Of a stretch of 64,000 nucleotides of DNA, positions 32,905-41,953 are shown in pieces; the first letter of the stretch is position 1, and each line of letters starts with the position of its first letter. The position numbers were made by a program, and so were the translations under genes. This stretch comes from Microbacterium tenebrionis (lineage in GTDB: Bacteria > Actinomycetota > Actinomycetes > Actinomycetales > Microbacteriaceae), in the NCBI RefSeq assembly GCF_903645325.1, contig NZ_CAHJXQ010000005.1, positions 98,089 to 162,088 on the forward strand. Direction: 5' to 3'. Under the pieces are notes generated by a model that saw nothing but the letters and a program-made list of their open reading frames with translations, ran no database searches and was not told the DNA's origin.

Positions 32905-34434
32905 TCAGTTTCCGAGCGCTGCGACGCGGTCGTGCTCGGGCAGGTCGTTCTCGTCGGCGACGTTGACGCTGCCGAGCCGGGCGTAGCGCTCGGGGGAGCG
33001 GGTGCGCAGGTACAGGGCGCGGGCGATCCCGACCACGACGGCGATCACGGCGAGGCCGATGAGGATCTCGTTCACGAAGGGTGCGCCGCCCGAGAAGAGA
33101 TCGAAGTTCGCCACGACGAGCACGAGCACGAGGGACAGCGCGACGAACGAGATCGACGGCGCGATCGTCGTGCGCCAGAGTCCTGCCTCCGGATGCTCGC
33201 GACGCAGGTACACCACGACCGCCAGGGAGCACAGCGCCCAGAGCCCGATGATGCCGAGGAAGCCCAGTGCGCTGCCCCACAGGAGCAGGCCCAGGTACGG
33301 GTCGATGTTCAGCACGACGCACAGCACGAGGACGACCAGGGCGAACAGCGACTGCGCCGTCCCGGCGACCCACGGCGATCGCGTCCGGGGGTGCACGGAG
33401 CCGAACTTCGCGGGGAGCAGTCCCTCCCGACCGAGGGCGTAGAGGTAACGGTTGCTCGCGTTGTGCAGCGCGAGCAGTGCCGCGAAGGCGCTGAGCAGCA
33501 GCAGCACCAGCGTGACGTCGACCAGCCACGCGGGCGTGTGCTTCTCGAACAGCGACAACGCGAGTCCCGCCGTGTCGGCAGCGGCTGCTTCTTCGATGTT
33601 CTCGACGCCGTAGGCCGTGACGATCGCGTAGGCCATGATCGCGTAGAACACCCCGATGAACGCCACGACGGCGTACGTGGCGCGGCGGACGGTCTTGACG
33701 CCTCCCTTGACCTCTTCGGAGTAGATCACGGTGGATTCGAAGCCCATGAAAGCGCCGAAGATCAGTCCGAACATCGCGCCGTTCTCGAAGGTGAACACGA
33801 CCGAGGGAGCGACGGGCTCGAGGGAGAGCGCATCCCCGCCGCTGCTGACGAAGATCGACACGGCGAGCACGATGAGCACGGTGATCTCACAGGCCAGGAC
33901 CACGGTCAGGATCTTCGCGCTGGCGGTGATCCCGCGGTAGCCCAGGAACGCGACGGCGGCGAGCGCCACTGCCGCGTACAGCCACCACGGAGCCTCGATC
34001 CCGAAGAACCGGCCCACCGTGTCGCCCACGTAGAGTCCGAGGGCGCCGTACGTCGACACCTGCAGAGCGTTGTAGGCGATGACCGCCAGGAGCGCCGCCG
34101 CCGACCCGACCTCTCTGCCGAGACCGCGCGTGATGATCGCATAGAACGCCCCGGTGTTGCGGACGTAGCGCATCATCGTCGTCAAGCCGACCGAGAACAG
34201 CGCCATCACGATGGCTGCCACGAGGTAGCCGCCGGGAACCGCCGAGCCGCCGACGAAGAAGTGCAGGGGCATCACCGCGACCACGAGGGTCAGAGGAGCG
34301 AGGGTTGCGAGTGCGGTGAAGATGAGTTCGGTCAGGCTGAGGGCGTTGCGTGCCAGACCGTCGTTCGGGGATGCGGGGGATGCTGTCGATGAGGTGGACG
34401 GTGACGAACCGAGGGATTCGGGTGAGCGATTCAT
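32905..34434 (-). CDS. APC-family amino acid/amine permease
   Basis: A 509-aa permease of the amino acid-polyamine-organocation superfamily with about 12-13 membrane helices, starting LTELIFTALATLAPLTLVVAVMPLHFFVGGSAVPGGYLVAAIVMAL. The first helix motif and FGAFMGFESTVIYSEEVKGG are typical of this family. An N-terminal Ser/Pro-rich cytoplasmic tail precedes it. The start at 34434 follows GAAGGAG; the frame is open further but without support. First gene of the minus-strand catabolic operon and therefore its likely substrate importer. Confidence 0.88.
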   Translation of the reverse strand: MNRSPESLGSSPSTSSTASPASPNDGLARNALSLTELIFTALATLAPLTLVVAVMPLHFFVGGSAVPGGYLVAAIVMALFSVGLTTMMRYVRNTGAFYAIITRGLGREVGSAAALLAVIAYNALQVSTYGALGLYVGDTVGRFFGIEAPWWLYAAVALAAVAFLGYRGITASAKILTVVLACEITVLIVLAVSIFVSSGGDALSLEPVAPSVVFTFENGAMFGLIFGAFMGFESTVIYSEEVKGGVKTVRRATYAVVAFIGVFYAIMAYAIVTAYGVENIEEAAAADTAGLALSLFEKHTPAWLVDVTLVLLLLSAFAALLALHNASNRYLYALGREGLLPAKFGSVHPRTRSPWVAGTAQSLFALVVLVLCVVLNIDPYLGLLLWGSALGFLGIIGLWALCSLAVVVYLRREHPEAGLWRTTIAPSISFVALSLVLVLVVANFDLFSGGAPFVNEILIGLAVIAVVVGIARALYLRTRSPERYARLGSVNVADENDLPEHDRVAALGN

Positions 34435-34622
34435 CGGGGCTCCTTCGGGGGGCGGGCGTTTCAGGTCGTCGGTGATCACAGGAACGGCATTTCCATCAAT
34501 ATGACACATTTGTTGCCTATTGAGAACCCCTCGATTCGATCTGTGATGATTGACGACGCGCCCCGGCGTCGGCGGCGCAACACAGGGCCATGCTTGAGAA
34601 TGCCCCGTCGAACGGAGATCCC

Positions 34623-35219
34623 ATGCGTCCGCTGCGACCCGCACCGTCCCGCGACCCGCTCGCGATCGGCGCCAAGCTGCGCTCGACCCGCACCGCGCAG
34701 GGTCTCACGATCGCCCACGTGGCCGAGGCCAGCGGCGTCACCAAGAGCTTCCTCAGCCGGGTCGAACGCGACGAGACATCGCCGAGCGTCGCAACGCTGC
34801 GGTCGCTGTGCGATGTGCTCTCGCTCCCGATCGGCGCGCTGTTCGAGCCGCCGGAGGTTCAGCTCGTCGCCCTCGATGAGGCCCCGCTGATCAACATGGG
34901 CGGCACCGGTGTCGTCGACCGACTGCTGAGCCCGCGCTCGGAGGCACGGGTGCAGATCCTGCGGTCGACGCTGCAGCCCGGATCATCCGGCGGAGAAGAG
35001 CTCTACACCGTCAACTGCGATGTGGAAGTCATCCATGTCGTCTCGGGAACAATGCGCATGCGCGTCGGCACCGACACGCACGATCTCAACCAGGGAGACA
35101 CGATGTCGCTTCCCGGGAGGGAGCCGCACACCTGGACGAACGAATCGGATGATGTGACCGAGATCGTGTGGGTACTGGTCCCGGCCGCCTGGAGCGGCGC
35201 AGCCGGCGCGGGGTCGTAG
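34623..35219 (+). CDS. XRE-family HTH regulator with cupin sensor domain
   Basis: A 198-aa regulator with an N-terminal XRE HTH ([60 protein letters not shown]) and a C-terminal cupin ([47 protein letters not shown]). This architecture is the PuuR-like type, usual for control of polyamine, amine and amino-acid catabolism. The start at 34623 follows CGGAGA. It is divergent from the catabolic operon, separated by 188 bases, and is its probable regulator. Confidence 0.88.
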   Translation: MRPLRPAPSRDPLAIGAKLRSTRTAQGLTIAHVAEASGVTKSFLSRVERDETSPSVATLRSLCDVLSLPIGALFEPPEVQLVALDEAPLINMGGTGVVDRLLSPRSEARVQILRSTLQPGSSGGEELYTVNCDVEVIHVVSGTMRMRVGTDTHDLNQGDTMSLPGREPHTWTNESDDVTEIVWVLVPAAWSGAAGAGS

Positions 35220-35275
35220 GACGGCGCCGGATAGACTGGCAGGGCCCCGCCGAACCTCTCTCACTTGGAGCGCGC

Positions 35276-37606
35276 GTGACCACCGCCCCCGAAGCATCCG
35301 CTCGTCAGCACGTCCCCGACTCCGTCTCGAACGCCGAGGCGACCCCCGAGAAGGAGCAGCCCTACGGCGCGCTCGGCCTCAAGGACGACGAGTACGCCCG
35401 GATCCGTGAGATCCTCGGCCGCCGCCCCACCAGCGGCGAGCTGGCCATGTACTCGGTGATGTGGTCAGAGCACTGCTCGTACAAGAGCTCGAAGAATTAC
35501 CTCAAGAGGTTCGGCCAGAAGGTCTCCGACGAGATGCGCGAGCGCCTCATGGTCGGCATGGGCCAGAACGCCGGCGTCATCGACGTGGGGGAGGGCTGGG
35601 CCGTCACCTTCAAGGCCGAATCGCACAACCACCCGAGCTTCATCGAGCCGTTCCAGGGTGCAGCGACGGGTGTCGGCGGCATCGTCCGCGACATCATCTC
35701 GATGGGCGCCCGGCCGGTGGCCGTCATGGACGCCCTCCGTTTCGGGGCGATCGACCACCCCGACACCGCCCGCGTCGTGCACGGCGTCACCGCCGGCATC
35801 AGCTTCTACGGCAATTGCCTCGGCCTGCCCAACATCGGCGGCGAGACCGTCTTCGACTCCGTCTACCAGGCCAACCCGCTGGTCAACGCCCTCGCGGTCG
35901 GCGTCCTCCGCCACGAGGACCTCAAGCTCGCGAACGCCGAGGGCGTCGGCAACAAGGTCGTCCTGTTCGGCGCGCGCACCGGCGGCGACGGCATCGGCGG
36001 AGCCAGCATCCTCGCCTCCGACTCCTTCGACGACGGCGGCCCCACCAAGCGCCCCGCCGTGCAGGTCGGCGACCCGTTCGCCGAGAAGGTGCTCATCGAG
36101 TGCTGCCTCGAGCTGTACAAGAAGGAGCTCGTCGAGGCCATCCAGGACCTCGGCGCGGCCGGCATCTCGTGCGCCACCAGCGAGCTCGCCGCCAACGGCA
36201 ACTCGGGCATGCACGTCTCGCTCGACAACGTCCTGCTGCGCGACCCCACCCTGACCGCTGAGGAGATCCTCATGTCGGAGTCGCAGGAGCGCATGATGGC
36301 GATCGTCGCCCCCGAGAAGCTCGACGCCTTCATGGAGGTCGTCACCAAGTGGGACGTCGAGACGAGCGTGCTCGGCGAGGTCACCGGCGACGGCCGCCTC
36401 GTCATCGACTGGCAGGGCGAGCGCATCGTCGACGTCGACCCGTCGACGGTCGCAGTCGACGGGCCGGTCTACGACCGCCCGGTCGCCTACCCGACGTGGA
36501 TCGACGCTCTGCAGGCGGATGCCGCCGAGCTCCTGCCCCGCACGGATGACCCCGACGTGCTGCGCGAGCAGTTCCTGCGGCTCGTCGCGAGCCCGAACCT
36601 CGCCGACACCCGCTGGATCACCAACCAGTACGACTACTACGTGCTCGGCAACACCGCCCTCGCCTTCCCCGACGACGCCGGCATGATCCGCGTCGACGAG
36701 GAGTCCGGCCTGGGCTTCGCGATCTCCACCGACGCGAACGGCCGGTACTGCCAGCTCGACCCCTATGCGGGCGCGCAGCTGGCCCTGGCCGAGGCGTACC
36801 GCAACGTCGCCGTCACCGGCGCCGAGCCCACCGCGATCACCGACTGCCTGAACTTCGGATCCCCCGAGAACCCCGAGGTCATGTGGCAGTTCGGGCAGAC
36901 GGTCGACGGCCTCGCCGACGGATGCTACGAGCTGGGCACCCCGGTCACCGGCGGCAACGTCTCGTTCTACAACCAGACCGGCGACGTCCCGATCCACCCG
37001 ACGCCGCTCGTCGGCGTGCTCGGCATCATCGACGACGTCTCGCGCCGCATCCCGTCGGGCTGGCAGGACGAGGGCCAGAACATCTACCTGCTCGGCACCA
37101 CCCAGACCGAGCTGTCGGGCTCGGCCTGGGCCGACGTCGTCCACGACCACCTCGGCGGTCTCCCGCCGAAGGTCGACCTCGCCGCCGAGAAGACCCTCGC
37201 CGGGCTGATCGGCGCGGCCCGCGACGAGTGGCTGATCTCGTCCGCGCACGACGTGTCCGAGGGCGGCCTCGCGCAGGCTCTCGCTGAGGGAGTCATGCGC
37301 TTCGGCGTCGGCGCGCGCGTGTGGCTCACCGAGCTTATGGAGCGCGACGGGGTGGATGCCGCATCCGCTCTCTTCTCGGAGTCGACCGGCCGCGTCATCG
37401 TGACCGTGCCCCGCGAGGAGGACGTGAAGTTCCGCGGCCTCTGCGAGGGACGCGGCTACCCCGTGCTGCGCATCGGCGTGACCGACACCGTCGCCGACCT
37501 CGAGGTCACGGGGCTGTTCACGGTGAGCGCCGCCGAGCTGCGCGAGACGTCGCAGGCCACGCTGCCCGCCGCCTTCGGCCCGACCGTCGCGGAGCCGGTG
37601 GCGTGA
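35276..37606 (+). CDS. purL: Phosphoribosylformylglycinamidine synthase subunit PurL
   Basis: A 776-aa small-type PurL, the ATP-dependent subunit that converts FGAR to FGAM in purine synthesis, working with PurQ and PurS. Recognisable segments are [18 protein letters not shown] (ATP region), [55 protein letters not shown] glycine motif and the second-half repeat [13 protein letters not shown]. PurQ and PurS are not in the window. The GTG start follows TTGGAG at six bases. Its stop overlaps the start of a tiny membrane-protein gene. Confidence 0.95.
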   Translation: MTTAPEASARQHVPDSVSNAEATPEKEQPYGALGLKDDEYARIREILGRRPTSGELAMYSVMWSEHCSYKSSKNYLKRFGQKVSDEMRERLMVGMGQNAGVIDVGEGWAVTFKAESHNHPSFIEPFQGAATGVGGIVRDIISMGARPVAVMDALRFGAIDHPDTARVVHGVTAGISFYGNCLGLPNIGGETVFDSVYQANPLVNALAVGVLRHEDLKLANAEGVGNKVVLFGARTGGDGIGGASILASDSFDDGGPTKRPAVQVGDPFAEKVLIECCLELYKKELVEAIQDLGAAGISCATSELAANGNSGMHVSLDNVLLRDPTLTAEEILMSESQERMMAIVAPEKLDAFMEVVTKWDVETSVLGEVTGDGRLVIDWQGERIVDVDPSTVAVDGPVYDRPVAYPTWIDALQADAAELLPRTDDPDVLREQFLRLVASPNLADTRWITNQYDYYVLGNTALAFPDDAGMIRVDEESGLGFAISTDANGRYCQLDPYAGAQLALAEAYRNVAVTGAEPTAITDCLNFGSPENPEVMWQFGQTVDGLADGCYELGTPVTGGNVSFYNQTGDVPIHPTPLVGVLGIIDDVSRRIPSGWQDEGQNIYLLGTTQTELSGSAWADVVHDHLGGLPPKVDLAAEKTLAGLIGAARDEWLISSAHDVSEGGLAQALAEGVMRFGVGARVWLTELMERDGVDAASALFSESTGRVIVTVPREEDVKFRGLCEGRGYPVLRIGVTDTVADLEVTGLFTVSAAELRETSQATLPAAFGPTVAEPVA

Positions 37607-37743
37607 GCATCGAGCCCAGCGAGGACTACGGCGACCTCGGGGAGCGGCGCAACCGCCGCATCCGCGTGGTCGCGTGGATCGCGATCATCTCACTGATCCT
37701 CGTCGGCGGCGGCGCCACCGTGCTGAGCCTGCTCTTCGGCTGA
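37603..37743 (+). CDS. Small single-pass membrane protein coupled to purL
   Basis: A 46-aa peptide: an acidic N terminus ([13 protein letters not shown]), a basic patch (RRNRRIRV) and one hydrophobic helix ([23 protein letters not shown]), so N-terminus inside by the positive-inside rule. The GTG start overlaps the purL stop (GTGA), which argues that it is translated. No known family. Confidence 0.6.
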   Translation: MSIEPSEDYGDLGERRNRRIRVVAWIAIISLILVGGGATVLSLLFG

Positions 37744-37767
37744 CGCGCTCCCGGCACCAGTCCCCGT

Positions 37768-38070
37768 TCAGCGCGCGAACAAGAACCGCGCGAGGCTCAG
37801 GATCGCGTCGCGATCCTGAGATCCACGCCCCAGCGACTCCACGATGATCGCCCCGAGGATCGCTCCGCCGATCTGCTCCACGGGCGCGTCGGCGGCGAGC
37901 TGACCGTCGCGGATGCCGCCGCGCAACCGGTCGGACAGATGCTCCTCCACGCCCAGGCTCTCACCGAGATGCGCACCGACCGCTGCATCTTCGGTCGCCG
38001 CAGCGACGAGCGATCGCAGCAGCGCACCGCCCTGTGGAGCATCCAGGATCGACAGCACGCTGCGCGGCGG
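37768..38070 (-). pseudogene. TetR-family regulator, 3' remnant
   Basis: About 100 codons resembling only the C-terminal ligand domain of a TetR regulator (SVLSILDAPQGGALLRSLVAAATEDAAVGAHLGE... EQIGGAILGAIIVESLGRG...LARFLFAR). The HTH half is missing: upstream on the minus strand the frame runs into the dksA-like gene promoter. It therefore looks like a gene truncated at its 5' end, possibly in the rearrangement that also left the SDR fragment at 38470. Confidence 0.6.
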
Positions 38071-38074
38071 GCCG

Positions 38075-38080
38075 TACGCT
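38075..38080 (+). promoter_or_regulatory. Leaderless -10 element TACGCT
   Basis: TACGCT, six bases, then the ATG at 38087. Confidence 0.5.
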
Positions 38081-38086
38081 GGGGTC

Positions 38087-38440
38087 ATGACCGATCCCGA
38101 GCTGCGCACCCTGCTGGAGGAGCTCCGCCGCCAGGCGAGCGAGCGGAGCGCGGCGCTCGAGACCGCCCTCGCGCAGCTCACCCACGACCGCAGCAGCCAG
38201 AGCGATGACGACGAGCACGACCCGGAGGGCGTGCCGCTGTCGGCGGAATGGTCGCGTCTGAGCGGACTGCTCGACGGCGCCCGCGAAGAACTGCAGCAGG
38301 TCGACGCAGCGCTCGCGCGAATGGATGCCGGAACCTACGGCTTCTGCACGAACTGCGGTCGTCGCATCCCGATCGAGCGGCTGCGCGTGCGTCCGTTCGC
38401 CGAACTCTGCGTGCCGTGCGCCGAGAAGCTCGGGCGCTGA
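38087..38440 (+). CDS. TraR/DksA-family zinc-finger protein
   Basis: A 117-aa DksA-like protein: a long coiled coil (residues about 3-75; LRTLLEELRRQASERSAALETALAQL and LDGAREELQQVDAALARMD) followed by a four-cysteine zinc finger (FCTNCGRRIP...LCVPCAEKL). Such proteins bind the RNA polymerase secondary channel. The acidic tip is DDDEHDPEG. Actinobacterial members are less well studied than E. coli DksA. The gene is leaderless and lies between two gene remnants, so its neighbourhood has been rearranged while it stayed intact. Confidence 0.85.
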   Translation: MTDPELRTLLEELRRQASERSAALETALAQLTHDRSSQSDDDEHDPEGVPLSAEWSRLSGLLDGAREELQQVDAALARMDAGTYGFCTNCGRRIPIERLRVRPFAELCVPCAEKLGR

Positions 38441-38469
38441 TCGGAATCTCGCCCGAGCGCGTCGAGCCC

Positions 38470-38625
38470 GTTGGGGTCTCGAGGATGGTCATCGTGTCGA
38501 TGTAGTCGTCCAGCGGCATCGCGTGCGGATCGTCGGCGCGACCGGGCATGAGGTCGGTCTGCACGGACGGCGGCACGAGCTCGACGATCCGCACGCTCGT
38601 GCCGGCGAACTGCAGGTCGACTGCC
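38470..38625 (-). pseudogene. Short-chain dehydrogenase (DltE type) fragment
   Basis: On the minus strand the segment LQFAGTSVRIVELVPPSVQTDLMPGRADDPHAMPLDDYIDTM matches the C-terminal region of DltE-like SDRs. There is no cofactor site and no start, and the frame degenerates on both sides. It is a remnant of about 50 codons. Confidence 0.5.
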
Positions 38626-38741
38626 AGGTGCTGTTCACCGAGGACCGCGGGCAGGCGCTCCTCGTGCTCACCGCGGCACCCCGCAGCGACGACGAGGAGA
38701 AGATCCGGCTGCTGCGAGTGGTCGGCGCCCAGCGGTTCTGA
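38618..38741 (+). pseudogene. Unidentified 3' gene fragment
   Basis: A plus-strand tail VLFTEDRGQALLVLTAAPRSDDEEKIRLLRVVGAQRF with a stop at 38741. It reads like the C terminus of a real protein but has no upstream portion in frame. It abuts the SDR fragment, so a deletion junction probably lies near 38620. I do not recognise the family. Confidence 0.35.
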
Positions 38742-38745
38742 GCGG

Positions 38746-39801
38746 CTACTCCGAGTCGGCCTTGCGCGCACCCGCTTCGAGCACGTCGCCGGCGGGCAGC
38801 TCCTGGTGACCGCCGAACTGCAGCCGCATCGCCGAGAGCACCTGGTTGGCGAACTGGTCCTCGTCGCGCGAGGCGAATCGCTCGAACAGAGACGCCGCGA
38901 GGACCGGAACCGGCACCCCGACGTCGACGGCGGCTTTGACCGTCCAGCGGCCCTCACCCGAGTCCGAGACGCGGCCGGCGAGCCCGTCGAGGGTCGGGTT
39001 CTCGGCGAGCGCCGCCGCCGTGAGGTCGAGCAGCCACGATGAGATGACCGATCCGCGACGCCAGAGCTCCGAGACCGCGGCCGTGTCAATCGGGAACTGG
39101 TAGAACTCCGGCTCCTCGAGCGGAGCGACCTCGGCGGAGTGCTCGGCCTCGCGCACGCCGGCATCCGCGTTGTGGAGCAGGTTCAGGCCCTCGGCGATCG
39201 CGGCCATGATGCCGTACTCGATGCCGTTGTGCACCATCTTGACGAAGTGCCCCGAACCCGCGGGACCGGTGTGCAGGTAGCCCTGCTCCTCGGGGGCGAG
39301 ATCGCCGGTGCGGCCGGGGGTGCGCTCGATCTCGCCGGGGCCGGGTGCGATCGTCTTCAGGATCGGCTCGATGTGCGCGTAGGCTCGCTCGGACCCGCCG
39401 ACCATGAGGCAGTACCCGCGCTCGAGACCGAAGACGCCGCCGCTGGTGCCGATGTCGACGTACTCGATGCCCTTCTCGCCGAGCGCTTTCGCCCGCCGCA
39501 CGTCGTCGCGGTAGTTCGAGTTGCCGCCGTCGATGAGGATGTCGCCCTTCTCCAGAACCGCGGCGACCTCGTCGGCCACCTTCCCCGTGAGGGAGGCGGG
39601 CACCATCATCCACACGACACGGGTGGGCTGCAGTTTCGTGGCCAGATCGGCCATGCTGTCGGCGCCCGTCGCGCCCTCCGCGACGAGTGCGGCGACGGCG
39701 TCCTGATTCACGTCGTAGACGACGCACTCGTGACCGTCGCGCATCAAGCGCCGGACGATGTTCGCGCCCATCCTGCCGAGTCCGATCATGGCCAGTTGCA
39801 T
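38746..39801 (-). CDS. gnd: 6-phosphogluconate dehydrogenase (decarboxylating), short type
   Basis: A 351-aa enzyme of the short 6PGDH (GndA/YqeC) group, converting 6-phosphogluconate to ribulose-5-phosphate with reduction of NAD or NADP in the pentose phosphate pathway. The Rossmann motif is GLGRMGANIVRRLMRDG; substrate and catalytic motifs are ILIDGGNSNYRDD, DIGTSGGVFG and SGHFVKMVHNGIEYG (catalytic Lys). It lacks the long C-terminal helical extension of the 470-aa Gnd enzymes, as is normal for this group. GAGGAG precedes the ATG. Confidence 0.92.
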   Translation of the reverse strand: MQLAMIGLGRMGANIVRRLMRDGHECVVYDVNQDAVAALVAEGATGADSMADLATKLQPTRVVWMMVPASLTGKVADEVAAVLEKGDILIDGGNSNYRDDVRRAKALGEKGIEYVDIGTSGGVFGLERGYCLMVGGSERAYAHIEPILKTIAPGPGEIERTPGRTGDLAPEEQGYLHTGPAGSGHFVKMVHNGIEYGIMAAIAEGLNLLHNADAGVREAEHSAEVAPLEEPEFYQFPIDTAAVSELWRRGSVISSWLLDLTAAALAENPTLDGLAGRVSDSGEGRWTVKAAVDVGVPVPVLAASLFERFASRDEDQFANQVLSAMRLQFGGHQELPAGDVLEAGARKADSE

Positions 39802-39941
39802 GTCTGCTCCTCTCAGTCAAGGCTCACCGAGAGCCGATCCGTGGTCATCCTGGCACGGCATCCCGGGCGACGCCACCAGCTTGCCGGGCGTTGCCGCACT
39901 TCCCTCCGCGCGGGACCCGCCCCCGCTAGGATGAACGCATC

Positions 39942-40784
39942 ATGGACGAGTTCCTCCCGGGTTTCTGGAACTTCGCGGGCAACTTCTGGTGGTTGATCTT
40001 CCCGATCATGGGGATGGCCGGAGGCATCGCGAAGGCCTGGGAGCGCGGCTCGAAGCGCCGGCACGAGCGCCGGCTCGAGACGTTGCGCCTCAAGGGCGAG
40101 ATCAAAGCCGCGCAGTACGCCGCGCGAGGCCAGTCGGTGCCTGCGCGCGCCGCGGCGAAAGAGGTGGCATCCGGTGCGCAGCTCTCGTCGAAGGAGCTGC
40201 TGGAGCGCCTGTTCGCCGAGCACGACGAAATCACGGCGCGGTGGCTGGACTACGAGCTCGACGTCGCGAAGCTCATCGCCTACCCCGCCATGAGCGACGG
40301 CCGCCAGCCGCTGACCGCCGCGTTCCTGCGGGCGAAGAAGACCGCCGACAACCTGCGGCCGTCATCGTCGAGCGCGAAGGTCAGTGAGCAGCAGGTCAGC
40401 GAGTACCTGGATGCCGTCGGCAACGCCGCCGTCGCGTTCGAGATCGCCGAGAAGGATGCCCGGCGGCTGCGGAACTCCACGTTCTCCGAGGCGGAGCGCA
40501 AGAAGCTCGACCGGGCGCAGAAACTGCTGAAGGTCGCCGTCGACGAGTCGGCCACGCAGGCCGAGCGCAATGTCGCCTACAAGCGCGTACGGGAGGAGCT
40601 CGATGGTCTCATCGTCCTGAGTGACCAGGCCGTCGAGGTGCTCGAGAAGCAGGTCGCTCGCGAGATCACGGCGCCGGCCCAGGCAGCGCCGGCTCACGCG
40701 GCGTCGGCACCTGCGCAGGAGCCGGTCCCCGAGCCGATGCCGGTTCGCGACCGTCCTGTCCCGAACCGTGAGGAGCAGCGCTGA
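39942..40784 (+). CDS. Membrane-anchored coiled-coil protein
   Basis: A 280-aa actinobacterial protein of unknown function. One N-terminal hydrophobic segment (NFAGNFWWLIFPIMGMAGGIAKAW, residues about 12-35) is followed by a long charged helical body (KRRHERRLETLRLKGEIKAAQYAARG; FEIAEKDARRLRNSTFSEAERKKLDRAQKLLKVAVDE) and a Pro/Ala-rich tail. It is probably bound to the inner face of the membrane. TAGGAT lies nine bases before the ATG, so the leader would be only two or three bases long. Confidence 0.65.
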   Translation: MDEFLPGFWNFAGNFWWLIFPIMGMAGGIAKAWERGSKRRHERRLETLRLKGEIKAAQYAARGQSVPARAAAKEVASGAQLSSKELLERLFAEHDEITARWLDYELDVAKLIAYPAMSDGRQPLTAAFLRAKKTADNLRPSSSSAKVSEQQVSEYLDAVGNAAVAFEIAEKDARRLRNSTFSEAERKKLDRAQKLLKVAVDESATQAERNVAYKRVREELDGLIVLSDQAVEVLEKQVAREITAPAQAAPAHAASAPAQEPVPEPMPVRDRPVPNREEQR

Positions 40785-40785
40785 C

Positions 40786-40851
40786 GTGAAGATCGATCTG
40801 AGCGGCAGAACCGCGCTCGTCACGGGATCCACACAGGGCATCGGTCGGGGC
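40786..40851 (+). pseudogene. Short-chain dehydrogenase 5' stub
   Basis: From a GTG at 40786 the frame encodes KIDLSGRTALVTGSTQGIGR, the exact start of a FabG-like SDR with its NAD(P) motif, and then turns into unrelated sequence. Only about 22 codons remain. On the opposite strand of 40851-40930 a hydrophobic stretch (FTRTTGILVAAALIAGIPQLA) reads like the N terminus of another lost protein. A deletion joined the two stubs. Confidence 0.6.
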
Positions 40852-40940
40852 GAGCTGCGGGATGCCGGCGATCAGTGCCGCAGCGACAAGGATCCCCGTT
40901 GTGCGGGTGAACCGAGCGGAAACGCGACGCGGGCACGAAG

Positions 40941-40980
40941 GAGCCCCGGCCGATCCGCCCGCAAGGGTCGGCCGGGGCTC
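40941..40980. terminator. Strong GC hairpin terminator
   Basis: Perfect 13-bp arms GAGCCCCGGCCGA (40941-40953) and TCGGCCGGGGCTC (40968-40980) with a 14-base loop, lying 15 bases after the stop of the betaine-binding gene on the minus strand. Likely operon terminator in that direction and for reads from the left. Confidence 0.75.
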
Positions 40981-40995
40981 GGTTGAGTCGAAGGC

Positions 40996-41904
40996 TTACT
41001 CGACGACCCAGTCGAACTGGTCGCCGTTCTCCTCGAGCCACTTGTCGACGGCGTCGGCCTCCTTGCCCTCGCCGAACTCGTTCACGACGAGGTCTTCGAG
41101 CGAGCCGTACTGCGCGTCGTCGAGCTTGATCTGCTCGACGAGCTCGGCGGCCTCGGGGAACTCCTCGGCGAAGCCCTTGTGACCCATGAAGTTCAGGGTC
41201 TCAGGGGTGCCCATGGCGCCCTCCGGGTCCTCGAGCGTCTTGACGTCGTACGAGCTGTTGGCCCAGAACGGCTTCCACAGCGTGACGACGACGTCCTCCT
41301 TGTTGTCGATCGCCTCGCCGAGCACGGTCAGCATGGCGGCGGTCGACGAGGTCTCGAGCGTGTACTCGTCCTCGAGGCCGTAGGTGGGGATCATCGAGTC
41401 CTGGGTGACACCGGTGAGGCCGGCGCCCGGCTCGATGCCGATGATCTTGCCGTCGAACATGTCGGCGTTGCCCTTGAGGTCGGCGATCGAGTCGATGTCG
41501 GTGTAGCTGGGCACCGCGATCGTCAGGACGGCGTTCTCGTAGTACGCGCCGAGATCCTCGAGGTCGTCGCCGTACTCGTCCATGTACTTCGCGTGGGTGA
41601 CCTCGGGCCACGCCGACGGGTACATGTCGACGTCGCCCTGGGCGAGGCCGGTGTACAGCGGGCCCGCCTCGGTCAGCGTCTGCATCTCGACCGTGTAGCC
41701 GAGCTTCTCGAACTGGTCCTGGAGCAGGTACGCCATGCTCAGGCCGTCCGTCCAGGAGGGGAGGAACCCGAGCGTGATGGTGCCCTTGCTCTCCTCGCCG
41801 CCGTCGCCTCCGGCGGTGTCGTTGCCCGTGGCGCACCCCGCGAGGGCGAGGGATGCCGTGAGGCCGAGTGCTGTGATGGCTGTGATGTGCCGGAACTTCT
41901 TCAT
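40996..41904 (-). CDS. opuAC: Glycine betaine ABC transporter substrate-binding lipoprotein
   Basis: A 302-aa binding lipoprotein for glycine betaine or a related osmolyte. The signal peptide MKKFRHITAITALGLTASLAL ends in LAGC. The mature protein is of the OpuAC type (ITLGFLPSWTDGLSMAYLLQDQFEKLGYTVEMQ; YPSAWPEVTHAKYMDEY; GIEPGAGLTGVTQDSMIPTYGL; VVTLWKPFWANSSYDVKTLEDPEG), with the Trp residues that form the quaternary-amine cage. GAAAGGAAG precedes the ATG at 41904. Last gene of a three-gene operon with permease and ATPase. Confidence 0.9.
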   Translation of the reverse strand: MKKFRHITAITALGLTASLALAGCATGNDTAGGDGGEESKGTITLGFLPSWTDGLSMAYLLQDQFEKLGYTVEMQTLTEAGPLYTGLAQGDVDMYPSAWPEVTHAKYMDEYGDDLEDLGAYYENAVLTIAVPSYTDIDSIADLKGNADMFDGKIIGIEPGAGLTGVTQDSMIPTYGLEDEYTLETSSTAAMLTVLGEAIDNKEDVVVTLWKPFWANSSYDVKTLEDPEGAMGTPETLNFMGHKGFAEEFPEAAELVEQIKLDDAQYGSLEDLVVNEFGEGKEADAVDKWLEENGDQFDWVVE

Positions 41905-41953
41905 GATGCTTCCTTTCGTATGTTCTGCTGCGTTTCGTATGGGTTCAGGGGTG

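Noticed and set aside
29401..34392. Plus-strand open frame of 1663 codons
   Set aside because: It runs antisense to the cupin, metallohydrolase and permease genes, is Arg/His/Asp-rich with no domains, and is a by-product of high GC on the opposite strand.
38087..38440. dksA-like gene as another remnant
   Set aside because: The coiled coil and all four zinc cysteines are intact and a leaderless promoter fits, so the gene appears functional.
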